Source: an uncultured Bacilli bacterium
GTDB taxonomy: Bacteria; Bacillota_I; Bacilli_A; ML615J-28; CAG-698
DNA: 64,000 nt
Direction of reading: 5' to 3'
NCBI GenBank assembly: GCA_934096585.1
Contig: CAKOMG010000005.1
Span: 62,001-126,000, forward strand
Part shown: positions 19,184-27,232 of the stretch, piece after piece
How the letters are laid out: each line of letters opens with the position of its first letter
How positions within the stretch are numbered: the stretch's first letter is position 1
The notes under the pieces: generated by a model
Databases searched by the model: none
Told to the model about the DNA's origin: nothing
The model's input: the letters and a program-made list of their open reading frames with translations, nothing else
Program-made: the position numbers and the translations under genes

Positions 19184-19894
19184 TTAAGCATTAATTGAAT
19201 CTTGATGTTCATCATTATCAATATTAATAATTTCACTATCTTCTTTCTTATTTTCATCAATATTGACTTCTTCTTTTTCTAGTTCTCCATCAATATTTTT
19301 TTCTTTTTCTTTTTTTAATTTTTTAGTTTCGCGAATAGATGCATATTCACCTCGATAGTTCTTATAGCCTTTAAAACCAGCATATCCAACAAACAAAACA
19401 CAAATAATTCCAAGTGCAAATATAAACCATCGAATCTGATCCACATTAACATTTTTTACTATTAAAATTGTACCAATTGTTAAAATGGCGATGTTAACAA
19501 TAAAATAAATAAATGGATATTCTTCATGTTTAATTGTTGTGGCAAAGAAGTGAATAAATCCTCTTAAGTATAATATGCCGCCAATAAAATAATGTCCATT
19601 ATTATTAATGAATCTTGTAAATCCATTATCATCTTTTATAAAAGCGAATGCAATTAATAAACCACCAACAATTATTTCAACTCCTAATTGCACAGCGTAT
19701 AAATTTTTTAATAATTTATCATCTGTAGTTTTAACAAGTGGAATAATTCTAAGTAGTCCAAGTAAAGCAAATATTATTCCAACAACTAAAGGAATAATTT
19801 TAGAGTCTACAGCTATCACAATAGACATCGCTAAAATGAGTGCTGCACCAATCATTTCCCATAACCATAGATATTTTTTAATTTTTTCTTTCAT
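19184..19894 (-). CDS. Multi-pass membrane protein with an acidic tail (DUF308-like)
   Basis: 236-aa protein with about six transmembrane segments in the first 170 residues, arranged in helical-hairpin pairs as in HdeD/DUF308 proteins, then a ~65-residue charged cytoplasmic tail that switches from basic (KKLKKEKEK) to strongly acidic (GELEKEEVNIDENKKEDSE). Function is unknown. The ATG overlaps the argS stop (TAATG), so it is translated together with argS. Confidence 0.7.
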   Translation of the reverse strand: MKEKIKKYLWLWEMIGAALILAMSIVIAVDSKIIPLVVGIIFALLGLLRIIPLVKTTDDKLLKNLYAVQLGVEIIVGGLLIAFAFIKDDNGFTRFINNNGHYFIGGILYLRGFIHFFATTIKHEEYPFIYFIVNIAILTIGTILIVKNVNVDQIRWFIFALGIICVLFVGYAGFKGYKNYRGEYASIRETKKLKKEKEKNIDGELEKEEVNIDENKKEDSEIINIDNDEHQDSINA

Positions 19895-21528
19895 TACATT
19901 TCCTCCTTAACACCAACGCCTATTAAGTTTAAACTATCTTTTAAAACAATACGTACAGCATTAAGTAATGTTAATTTTTCATTCATTTCTACAGGATCTT
20001 CTGTTAATATATGTTCTTCATTGTAATATCCATGTAAAGATTGAGCTAAAGAATAAACATATTGACAAATACGATGCGGTATTTTCTTTTCTGCTGCTTC
20101 TTTTACAACACTAGGATATTGAATTAAATTCATAATTATTTTCTTTGCTTTACTTAAATTGATTGTTTTAAATTCAGTTACTTCATGATATTCAGTTTTC
20201 ACATTCCTAAATAAGCTACAAATTCTTGCGTAAGCATATTGAGCATAATATACAGGATTTTCATTAGATTGTTTAACTGCTAAATCTAAATCTAAGTCCA
20301 TATGTGTTGATAAAGCTTTACTAACGAATAAGTAACGTAATGCATCAGTACCAACTTCATCAATTAAATCACGCATTGTTATAGCTTTACCACTTCTTTT
20401 ACTCATTTTAACTTCCACACCATCTTGAATAACTCTAACCATTTGTAATATTTCAACATCGATTAGATCAGGATTACCGCCAACATAAGCAATAGCAGCT
20501 TTTAATCTACTAATATATCCATGATGATCAGCACCTAATACATCAATTAAAAAGTCATAACCTCTACTTAATTTATTAGCATGATAAGCAATATCAGGAG
20601 TAAAGTAAGTTAATGTTTTATCACTCTTAACTAAAACACGGTTTTTTTCATCTCCATATTCCATTGTTTTAAGCCATATAGCACCATCTTCTTCATATGT
20701 ATATCCCTTATCGATTAAGAATTGTAATGTTTTTTGTACGGCGTTAGTGTCATATAAAGACTTTTCACTAAACCATGTATCAAAATCCACATTAAAATCA
20801 TGCAAGTCATGTTTTAATCCATTTAATAAATAATTTACACCATAATCTCTAAAATATGATAAATCTTTATCATGTAAATGAGAATCTCCTGATTCATCCT
20901 TAATCATATTTGCAATTGTGATAATCTCTTTACCATGATAATCGTCGTCACCTAAATCACAATCAAGTCCAAACAATTCTTTATAACGTTCAAAAATACT
21001 ATGTGCTAAATTTTTAATTTGATTTCCAGCATCATTAACATAATGTTCTTTTGAAACTATGTACCCAGCTTTTTTCATGATTCTTGCTAATGAATCGCCG
21101 TAAGCAGCTCCACGACAGTGACCAATATGTAAGAATCCAGTAGGATTAGCACTTACAAATTCAATATTAACTTTTTTGCCACCACCATAATTATTGTTAC
21201 CATAGTTTACCTTTTCATTATTAATTTGAAAAACAATTTGACTTAAGAAATTATTATCAATATAGAAATTAATAAAGCCGGCACCAGCAACTTCTACTTT
21301 AGATAAATGATTACTTTCTTTATCTAGTTTAGAAACTATTTCATTAGCTATTAATGCGGGAGCTTTATGTAAAGTTTTTGCAAGTCTCATAGCAATGTTT
21401 GTGGAATAGTCCCCAAAAGCAGTGTCTTTAGGAATATCAAAAGAAATTTCTACTTCTTCACTAACTCCCATTTCTTTAATAATTGCTTGTAAATCTTCTT
21501 TTAAATGTTTCAAAAATAATTCTATCAT
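19894..21528 (-). CDS. argS: Arginyl-tRNA synthetase
   Basis: 544-aa class Ia synthetase. Motifs: an N-terminal Add1 tRNA-binding domain, FVSANPTGFLHIGHCRGAA containing the HIGH box, YVNDAGNQI, and a KMSKRSG box (EVKMSKRSGKAITM), with a C-terminal DALR anticodon-binding domain. It carries the canonical KMSK lysine, which some ArgRS lack. A GAGG site lies 7 nt before the ATG. A TATAAT box at 21558-21553 has a weak -35 and may be its own promoter; otherwise it reads on from the structured RNA upstream. Confidence 0.96.
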   Translation of the reverse strand: MIELFLKHLKEDLQAIIKEMGVSEEVEISFDIPKDTAFGDYSTNIAMRLAKTLHKAPALIANEIVSKLDKESNHLSKVEVAGAGFINFYIDNNFLSQIVFQINNEKVNYGNNNYGGGKKVNIEFVSANPTGFLHIGHCRGAAYGDSLARIMKKAGYIVSKEHYVNDAGNQIKNLAHSIFERYKELFGLDCDLGDDDYHGKEIITIANMIKDESGDSHLHDKDLSYFRDYGVNYLLNGLKHDLHDFNVDFDTWFSEKSLYDTNAVQKTLQFLIDKGYTYEEDGAIWLKTMEYGDEKNRVLVKSDKTLTYFTPDIAYHANKLSRGYDFLIDVLGADHHGYISRLKAAIAYVGGNPDLIDVEILQMVRVIQDGVEVKMSKRSGKAITMRDLIDEVGTDALRYLFVSKALSTHMDLDLDLAVKQSNENPVYYAQYAYARICSLFRNVKTEYHEVTEFKTINLSKAKKIIMNLIQYPSVVKEAAEKKIPHRICQYVYSLAQSLHGYYNEEHILTEDPVEMNEKLTLLNAVRIVLKDSLNLIGVGVKEEM

Positions 21529-21602
21529 ATTTATACCTCAAATAACAATAATATTATATCACACTTTGCTCTTTTAATAAAGTCAAATTAATAATTAATT
21601 TA

Positions 21603-21778
21603 AACCCAGAAAGCCGTTAGTACTATCGTGAACCGTAAGGCTCACTAAGGCGGGTTTCTCTAATTTGCATATAATCGGGATTCCTATATAAATACAAGCA
21701 TTCACTCCATATATGCCTCAAAATCCTAAATTCAAATGTTCGGTTCGCGTATTTGTACAAATGCGAACTTTCCAGGCT
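21603..21778 (-). ncRNA. Structured non-coding RNA, family unassigned (6S- or raiA-like size)
   Basis: About 176 nt transcribed on the minus strand from a consensus promoter. The ends pair: AGCCTGGAAAG (21778-21768) with CTTTCTGGGTT (21613-21603), 11 bp with G-U pairs. Inside lie hairpin GTTCGC/GCGAAC (arms 21768-21763 and 21748-21743) and a nested 3' arm GCCTTAGT/ACTAACGGC enclosing GTGAGCC-TTAC-GGTTCAC (21651-21613). In the middle, GGATT/AATCC and GCATATA/TATATGC pairings cross and could form a pseudoknot. There is no ORF. This block holds most of the 386-nt gap between the metal ATPase gene and argS. A terminal closing stem and ~180 nt fit 6S RNA, but the multi-hairpin plan also suits other classes such as raiA RNA. 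No T-box sequence is present. I cannot name the family. Confidence 0.6.
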
Positions 21779-21783
21779 CTTAA

Positions 21784-21812
21784 AGTATAAAGCAATAGAA
21801 CTCGTTTGTCAA
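21784..21812 (-). promoter_or_regulatory. Consensus promoter of the structured RNA
   Basis: Minus-strand perfect TTGACA (21812-21807), exactly 17 nt, then TATACT (21789-21784). Expected start is about 21777, right at the first base of the closing stem. Confidence 0.85.
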
Positions 21813-21870
21813 GTTGAAAATACGTTTAAATTTTTCATATAATTGTAATTATTTAACGATTAATTCCTTT

Positions 21871-21907
21871 AAAAAATACCCAGTAAAGATACTATCTTTA
21901 CTAGGTA
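21871..21907 (-). terminator. Terminator of the metal ATPase operon
   Basis: 14-bp stem with one mismatch (TACCTAGTAAAGAT against ATCTTTACTGGGTA), 3-nt loop, then TTTTTT on the minus strand, just after the stop codon at 21915. Confidence 0.88.
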
Positions 21908-21914
21908 TAATTAT

Positions 21915-24377
21915 TTATTTTATCTTCATCTTTAAAATTCTCATTGAATTTAAGATTGCAATTAAACAAACACCAACATCAGCAAACTCACCAATTAACA
22001 TACCTATACCAGTAGAACCTAAAATACCACTAAAACTTAAAACTAGTGCAATAACTTTAACAGTTAAAGCAAACACAATGTTTTCTGTAGTAATTTTTCT
22101 AGTTCTTTTAGCAATTTGAATAACTTGATTTACCTTTGTCAAATCATCATTAGCAATAACAATATCAGCACATTCTTTAGCGGAATCACTACCAACACCG
22201 CCCATTGCAATACCAATATCAGCAACCTTTAAAGAAGGTGTATCATTAATACCATCACCAACATATACAGTTTTACCACTATTATTTACGATAATATTCT
22301 TTAATTCTTCATATTTTTCTTTTGGTAATAATTGTGATTTAAATGTTTTAATTCCCACTTCTTTAGCAACTAATCCCGCAACATCACTAGTATCCCCTGT
22401 TAACATAACAGTATCATAATTTTTATTCAATTCATTTATTAATTCTTTACTTGTTTCTTTGATTTCATCTCTGATACAAACACTACCATAGAATTCACCA
22501 TTAACGCTCAAATAAACAATTGTACCAATACTATTTGATGGAACATAATTAATATTAAATTTCTCCATTAATTTTCTATTTCCAACTAAAATAGTACGAT
22601 CTTTACTAGTAACTCTTAATCCAAGTCCAGATAATTCTTCCGCATTTAATTCTTCAACACTAGTAATTGGACTACCTTTTACTGCATCTTTAATCGATTG
22701 TGCAATTGGATGAGCAGAATATTGTTCTGCCATTGCTATATATTTTAATACTTCTTCTTTAGTTTTTCCGTTTGCTGGAGCGACTTCCGCAACCTTGAAA
22801 TTTCCTTTTGTTATTGTACCTGTTTTATCAAAAACAAATGTTTTAGCAGCAGTTAAATCGTCTAAATAACTTCCACCTTTTACAAGAATTCCAGCTGCAG
22901 AACTTCTTCCTATACCTGCGAAATAACTTAGAGGAATGGAAATAACTAATGCACATGGACAGCTAATTACTAAGATTAAGAAAACATTATTCATAATTTC
23001 TTTATAATCTAATCCTAAAATAGCTTGCACTACGGTTAATATAATTGCAACAATCAATACACAAGGTGTGTAATATCTTGCAAATTTTGTAATAAATTTT
23101 TCAGTATTTGATTTTTGATTAGAGGCTTCTTCAACAAGTTTCATAACTTTTGAAATAGTTGAATCGCTATCTTCTTTTGTTACCTCTATTTCAACAACTT
23201 TAGTCAAATTAATAGAACCAGATAATATTTCTTCACCTTCATTAATATATACAGGGCGAGATTCGCCAGTTAAAGCTTTCATATCAATATCTGTTGAACC
23301 ATTTTTAATAACACCATCAAGAGGAATTCTTTCACCTACTTTAACACTAATGATATCACCAACATGTACTTCCTTAACATTTTTAATATGGCCATCAGCT
23401 AATGTAACAGTATCAACTTTTAATTCCATTAAACTTTGAATTGAATTTCTCGATTTTTCAACAGCTTTATCTTGTAAGTATTCACCAATTCTATAAAGTA
23501 ATATAACCATAATACTCTCAACTGGTTCATCAATAATTAAAGCACCCAAACTAGCTATTACCATAAGTAAATTTTCATTAAAGAAATCCTTATTAACGAT
23601 TCCATGTATAGAATTCCAAATTATTTGATATCCTAGCATAATATAACTCAAAATAAAGGTAATACGGATTGGCCATTCAAAACTTTCTGATACAACCTCT
23701 TTTTCAATTAAAATTTTAAAAACCAATGCACATACAAATAATGCAGCTCCAACAATTAATAAAGTTTTGCTAATAGCTTTTTTGTTTCTATGAGATTTAT
23801 GATTATGATGCTCACCACAACAACATCCATGCTCATGATCATAATGAAGCTCATGTTCATGATGCTCACCACAACAACAATTATGGTCATGATGATGTTC
23901 TTGTTGTTCATGTTCTTCTTTACCATTTTTAAATACAGTTGCATCACCTTCAATTTTTCTTACAATTTTTGATACGACATCATATATTTCAACGTTATTT
24001 AAATGTTTAATAATAATCTTTTTATTCATAAAATTTACTTGTGCTTCGATGATATTATCATCTTTATTTAAAGCTCTTTCAACTTTTGCGGCACAGTTTG
24101 GACAATCTATATCAACAAAACTAAATTCTTCAGTTACGATATGATGTAAATGTTCATATGTATGCTTTTCACAATGATCATTTTCCAAAATATAATGAAT
24201 TACTTCATTTACTTGTTCCTCTGTTAATTTCTTTTCACCGATAATAGTAATTTCTTTTTTGTCATAATCAATATGAACCTCATTAATATAATCAAGTTTT
24301 TCCAAATCCTCAACAACATGCATTGCACAATTTGGACATGTTAATTCTTCAACATAATAAGTTTTTTTATAAGACAT
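21915..24377 (-). CDS. Heavy-metal (Zn/Cd/Pb-type) translocating P1B-ATPase
   Basis: 820-aa exporter of soft divalent metals. Two N-terminal HMA domains carry ELTCPNC (about residue 13) and DIDCPNC (about 91). Between them and the membrane domain lies a His/Cys-rich stretch (about residues 154-200) with two copies of CCCGEHH. The core has TGES, the CPC metal site (ISCPCALVIS), the phosphorylation site DKTGTITKG, the HP pair of the P1B nucleotide domain (SAHPIAQS), and GDGINDTPSL. These fit ZntA/CadA proteins. The ArsR repressor gene ends 2 nt upstream, so regulation by intracellular Zn/Cd is likely. There is no strong ribosome site, suggesting coupling to the repressor's translation. A copper-type CopA is less likely because the final helices lack CopA-specific motifs. 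Confidence 0.9.
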   Translation of the reverse strand: MSYKKTYYVEELTCPNCAMHVVEDLEKLDYINEVHIDYDKKEITIIGEKKLTEEQVNEVIHYILENDHCEKHTYEHLHHIVTEEFSFVDIDCPNCAAKVERALNKDDNIIEAQVNFMNKKIIIKHLNNVEIYDVVSKIVRKIEGDATVFKNGKEEHEQQEHHHDHNCCCGEHHEHELHYDHEHGCCCGEHHNHKSHRNKKAISKTLLIVGAALFVCALVFKILIEKEVVSESFEWPIRITFILSYIMLGYQIIWNSIHGIVNKDFFNENLLMVIASLGALIIDEPVESIMVILLYRIGEYLQDKAVEKSRNSIQSLMELKVDTVTLADGHIKNVKEVHVGDIISVKVGERIPLDGVIKNGSTDIDMKALTGESRPVYINEGEEILSGSINLTKVVEIEVTKEDSDSTISKVMKLVEEASNQKSNTEKFITKFARYYTPCVLIVAIILTVVQAILGLDYKEIMNNVFLILVISCPCALVISIPLSYFAGIGRSSAAGILVKGGSYLDDLTAAKTFVFDKTGTITKGNFKVAEVAPANGKTKEEVLKYIAMAEQYSAHPIAQSIKDAVKGSPITSVEELNAEELSGLGLRVTSKDRTILVGNRKLMEKFNINYVPSNSIGTIVYLSVNGEFYGSVCIRDEIKETSKELINELNKNYDTVMLTGDTSDVAGLVAKEVGIKTFKSQLLPKEKYEELKNIIVNNSGKTVYVGDGINDTPSLKVADIGIAMGGVGSDSAKECADIVIANDDLTKVNQVIQIAKRTRKITTENIVFALTVKVIALVLSFSGILGSTGIGMLIGEFADVGVCLIAILNSMRILKMKIK
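23807..23879. repeat. In-gene tandem repeat coding for two CCCGEHH metal-binding modules
   Basis: A 19-nt sequence starting gatgctcaccacaacaaca occurs at 23807 and again at 23861, a 54-nt period. It encodes 18-residue units, each with CCCGEHH followed by His-rich residues, between the HMA domains and the first membrane helix of the metal ATPase. Confidence 0.8.
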
Positions 24378-24379
24378 AA

Positions 24380-24673
24380 TTATTCACTTATGTGTTCTAT
24401 TGTTTTATTAATAATTTCACTAACATGTTCATCATCAATAGAATAGAATACATTTTGCCCCTTTCTATAATATTTTACTAAGTGTGCTTGTCTTAACATT
24501 TTTAACTGATATGATACAGCAGTTTGACTCATTCCTATTGCTTCTTCTATTTCACCAACACAAAGTTCACCATTACATAACAAGTAAACTATTTTTAATC
24601 TTGTGTAATCGGATAAAACTTTATAAAACTCAGATACCTCTAAAAGAGTTTTTTCATTTAATGTTTTATTCAT
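24380..24673 (-). CDS. ArsR/SmtB family metal-sensing repressor
   Basis: 97-aa winged-helix repressor. The helix-turn-helix is GEIEEAIGMSQTAVSYQLKMLR and the wing is VKYYRKGQNVFYSI. The C-terminal helix has DDEHVSEIINKTIEHI, the D-x-H plus H spacing of the alpha-5 Zn/Co sensor site of CzrA/SmtB proteins; a Cys in ELCVGE could add an alpha-3N-type ligand. It most likely senses Zn or Cd and represses its own operon with the P-ATPase 2 nt downstream. GGAGG sits 5 nt before the ATG. Confidence 0.9.
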   Translation of the reverse strand: MNKTLNEKTLLEVSEFYKVLSDYTRLKIVYLLCNGELCVGEIEEAIGMSQTAVSYQLKMLRQAHLVKYYRKGQNVFYSIDDEHVSEIINKTIEHISE

Positions 24674-24685
24674 TTATTCCTCCAA

Positions 24686-24742
24686 ATATGCTTATATGAG
24701 CATATACACATATATTATATACATATTGCATATAAAATGCAA
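24686..24742 (-). promoter_or_regulatory. Promoter and candidate ArsR operator of the metal-efflux operon
   Basis: Minus strand: TTGCAT (24742-24737), 17-nt spacer, perfect TATAAT (24719-24714), expected start near 24707. Directly downstream is ATATGCT-N6-AGCATAT (24705-24686), a perfect inverted repeat of the AT-rich type bound by ArsR/SmtB proteins. A second perfect repeat, ATTGCAT-N5-ATGCAAT, covers the -35 box (24743-24725). Confidence 0.7.
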
Positions 24743-24772
24743 TACCATAATATAAAAAATACTTGAAAATGT

Positions 24773-26008
24773 TTACAACATTTTTTTAAATACACTTTCT
24801 AATTTTATTATAACCACTATATTAATTACTCCTAATAAAATCAAACCAATGTCAACTAAGTTCCAAATATTGTTATTACTAAAAAAAGTACCAATAATTA
24901 GTCCACTTATAAATAGTATTTTATATATTAATTTATATATTCTTTTCCTTTTTCCTTTTAACATTCCATTAAACAACATATTAGTTTCACCCGCATAGTA
25001 TCCGCTAACAATTGTTGCCAAAGAAAAAGTGAATAAAAAGAACGATCCTATATGATTACCATAGTTATTAAAAATTTGTTCAAAAACCAAAATTGCAACT
25101 TTAGTTTCGTCTAAACTATTTAAATCAACATTATATTGTAAAATGATAAATCCAAGCAATACACACATTACTATTGTATCGATAAAGCAAGTCAATACTT
25201 GTAAATATCCTTGACTTAAAGGCTTATCTGTATCACTCATCGCATTAATCGATGGAGCTGTACCAAGACCTGCTTCATTTGAAAATAAACTTCTTTTTAA
25301 TCCCACAGCAATTATTCCGCCAAGTCCAGATCTAATTCGTAATGCATCATTTAAAATAATTTTTATTACATTTCCAATTACATAATATTTTGCAAATAAA
25401 GCATAAAAACAAGTAATTAGGAAAATAATTGTCATAATAGGAACAAGATATTTTAAAAAAGTCGTTAATCTTTTGGTTCCTTTAAAAATAACAAAAAAAG
25501 AAAAAACAATAAGACACAATAAAATATATATTTTTTTAACATCAAAATTATAAATAATTGCATCTTCTACTCCTTTTACTTGAATCGGTAAAAAGAAAAT
25601 AGTACTACTTAAAACTAATACATAACTAAATATTTTTGAAAGTTTCAAATTATTTAAACCAAACAAAATATAATAGGGACTTCCTCCTCGATATTCATTA
25701 TCAATTTTTACACGATATTTCATCCCTATTGTATTTTCCATTAAAGAAAAAATAGTAGTAAAAAAAGTACAAATAATCATCCAAAATAGCGATCCTGGTC
25801 CCCCAACTATTAAAGCAGCTGTAACACCAAGTATGTTTCCTGCACCTATATGCGAACCTAGACTCACAAAAAAAGCAAGAATTGAGCTTTTATTGTTTAA
25901 TGTTGGTTTAATACCATCAAATATATTAAGTTGAACAAACTTATATTTAAAAGTGTATATTATAGATACTATAAAAATTAAAAAAATAATGAGATTTATT
26001 AACATCAT
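24773..26008 (-). CDS. AGCS family sodium:amino-acid (alanine/glycine) symporter
   Basis: 411-aa multi-pass transporter. AGCS signatures are GAGNILGVTAALIVGGPGSLFWM in the N-terminal part and NEAGLGTAPSINAMSDTDKPLSQG in the middle, with about ten hydrophobic helices. Members import alanine or glycine with Na+. Somewhat shorter than typical family members (about 450-480 aa). The second ATG (26005) has better spacing from GAGG than the first. A weak 7-bp hairpin at 24767-24783 overlaps the stop codon. No operon partner is evident. Confidence 0.88.
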   Translation of the reverse strand: MMLINLIIFLIFIVSIIYTFKYKFVQLNIFDGIKPTLNNKSSILAFFVSLGSHIGAGNILGVTAALIVGGPGSLFWMIICTFFTTIFSLMENTIGMKYRVKIDNEYRGGSPYYILFGLNNLKLSKIFSYVLVLSSTIFFLPIQVKGVEDAIIYNFDVKKIYILLCLIVFSFFVIFKGTKRLTTFLKYLVPIMTIIFLITCFYALFAKYYVIGNVIKIILNDALRIRSGLGGIIAVGLKRSLFSNEAGLGTAPSINAMSDTDKPLSQGYLQVLTCFIDTIVMCVLLGFIILQYNVDLNSLDETKVAILVFEQIFNNYGNHIGSFFLFTFSLATIVSGYYAGETNMLFNGMLKGKRKRIYKLIYKILFISGLIIGTFFSNNNIWNLVDIGLILLGVINIVVIIKLESVFKKML

Positions 26009-26056
26009 TACACCTCATTAATTATATTACTTTAAAAAATATTATATTCTTATAAT

Positions 26057-26085
26057 AAAAAAATACTATATTGAAATATAGTATT
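26057..26085 (-). terminator. Terminator of bioY
   Basis: Stem AATACTATATT/AATATAGTATT with a very short loop (the apical pairs probably open), followed by T-rich sequence on the minus strand; overlaps the bioY stop codon. Confidence 0.75.
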
Positions 26086-26641
26086 ATTTTTTCTCATACA
26101 TATTTTTTAAAAATGGTAATCTAGTTCTTAGTTGATAAGCTATTGCAAATGCAATTCCTATTTTAATTAAATCAGGTAAAACATATGGAGCTACAGTAGC
26201 CATAAAAGCATAACTAAATGTATTATCAGTTTGCATAATAAACCACATTAAACCAGTTGCATAACAACATATTAAACCGCAAATAATCATTATTATTTGT
26301 AACCATATTTTATCTTTGAAATAATAATTGGCATAGCTAAGCAAAAGGGTAAATGGTAGATATCCTATAATATATCCACCTGTAATACCAGCGATTACAC
26401 CAATACCACCATTAAATCCCGCAAAGACTGGTACTCCTAGCATTCCAAGTGCAATATATATTAATACCGCAACAATAGAATAAATAGGCGGAAATGCAAG
26501 TGAAACAAGCGCGATAATAAAAATAGAAAGACTATAAGGAATTGTTAATACCTTAATAGAGAGTGGAGAAATTACTGATATTAGTGCAGCAAGAACTGCA
26601 ATTAAAACATATTTTTTTAAATTTATTCTTTTCTTTTCCAT
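26084..26641 (-). CDS. bioY: BioY, biotin ECF-transporter substrate-binding membrane component
   Basis: 185-aa six-helix membrane protein. The BioY motif GVPVFAGFNGGIGVIAGITGGYIIGY is present, along with the C-terminal YVLPDLIKIGIAFAIAYQL segment. BioY binds biotin and works with shared EcfA/EcfA'/EcfT energising units, which are not in this window. No ribosome binding site is visible upstream of the ATG. Confidence 0.92.
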   Translation of the reverse strand: MEKKRINLKKYVLIAVLAALISVISPLSIKVLTIPYSLSIFIIALVSLAFPPIYSIVAVLIYIALGMLGVPVFAGFNGGIGVIAGITGGYIIGYLPFTLLLSYANYYFKDKIWLQIIMIICGLICCYATGLMWFIMQTDNTFSYAFMATVAPYVLPDLIKIGIAFAIAYQLRTRLPFLKNMYEKK

Positions 26642-26688
26642 AACTATTAGATTTTACCATATTTTTAAAATAATTTAAATAGTTATGG
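26638..26688 (-). promoter_or_regulatory. 11-bp inverted repeat spanning the bioY start
   Basis: CCATAACTATT (minus 26688-26678) and AATAGTTATGG (26648-26638) are perfect complements 29 nt apart; the second arm contains the bioY ATG. A TAAAAT -10-like box lies between the arms. It could be an operator, or an RNA hairpin that hides the start codon if transcription begins upstream. The spacing and sequence do not match the usual BirA box. Confidence 0.45.
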
Positions 26689-26712
26689 TTAAAAAAACAA
26701 GTGAATACGTTA

Positions 26713-27138
26713 TTAATTATTTCTAATTATATTATAAATATCCGTTCTTATTTTTTGTATTACTTCCCATAAGTTATTTATTTCATTATAAAAATTATCA
26801 ATTCGATTATATACTTTCATAAATACTTCTTCGCTCACTTGATAATTGTCTTCATAAATAAAATCTTCAAAGCAATCATGACAAACATAATTTCTTTCAT
26901 TAGAAATTCTTTTTAATAATCTATAATCTTCTTTAGTAAAATAATAATAATTATAACCATCATCAATAATTTCTAACTCAGTTACAGTTTGTCCAAGTGT
27001 CCATCTTTTAGATTGATATAAATTATCTTCAAAACTACCTTCATGGATACTTGCATAAATTATTTTGATATCATGTTCAATTCTTTGACAAATATCTAAT
27101 GTTTTACCTATCAATACATACAAAGTATTTATATTCAT
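26713..27138 (-). CDS. Small all-helical protein with a HEPN-type RNYVCH motif
   Basis: 141-aa, predominantly helical, soluble protein. Near residue 77 it has SNERNYVCHDCF, which fits the R-x4-H motif of HEPN-domain ribonucleases with the typical Asn after Arg. HEPN proteins often act as RNases in toxin-antitoxin or abortive-infection systems, or as NTase partners. No antitoxin or MNT gene is adjacent; neighbours are bioY and an anti-sigma-like gene. GAGG lies 8 nt before the ATG. The HEPN assignment rests on this motif and the helical composition only. Confidence 0.6.
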   Translation of the reverse strand: MNINTLYVLIGKTLDICQRIEHDIKIIYASIHEGSFEDNLYQSKRWTLGQTVTELEIIDDGYNYYYFTKEDYRLLKRISNERNYVCHDCFEDFIYEDNYQVSEEVFMKVYNRIDNFYNEINNLWEVIQKIRTDIYNIIRNN

Positions 27139-27232
27139 AAAATAAACCTCATATTATTTTAACACAATATAATTGATTTGTAAATTAATGATCAAAGTTT
27201 TTTATAATAACGTTTTGTCATATAAATTTTTT

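Noticed and set aside
21529..21790. T-box leader for argS
   Set aside because: The conserved T-box sequence (AGGGTGGNACCGCG-like) is absent and no strong terminator lies between the structured RNA and argS.
23790..23972. Plus-strand ORF rich in Met and Thr within the metal ATPase
   Set aside because: It is the antisense shadow of the His/Cys-rich repeat; no ribosome site.
26638..26700. BirA operator at bioY
   Set aside because: AACCAT and ATGGT halves exist but are 24 nt apart instead of the usual 14-16, and the outer bases do not match.
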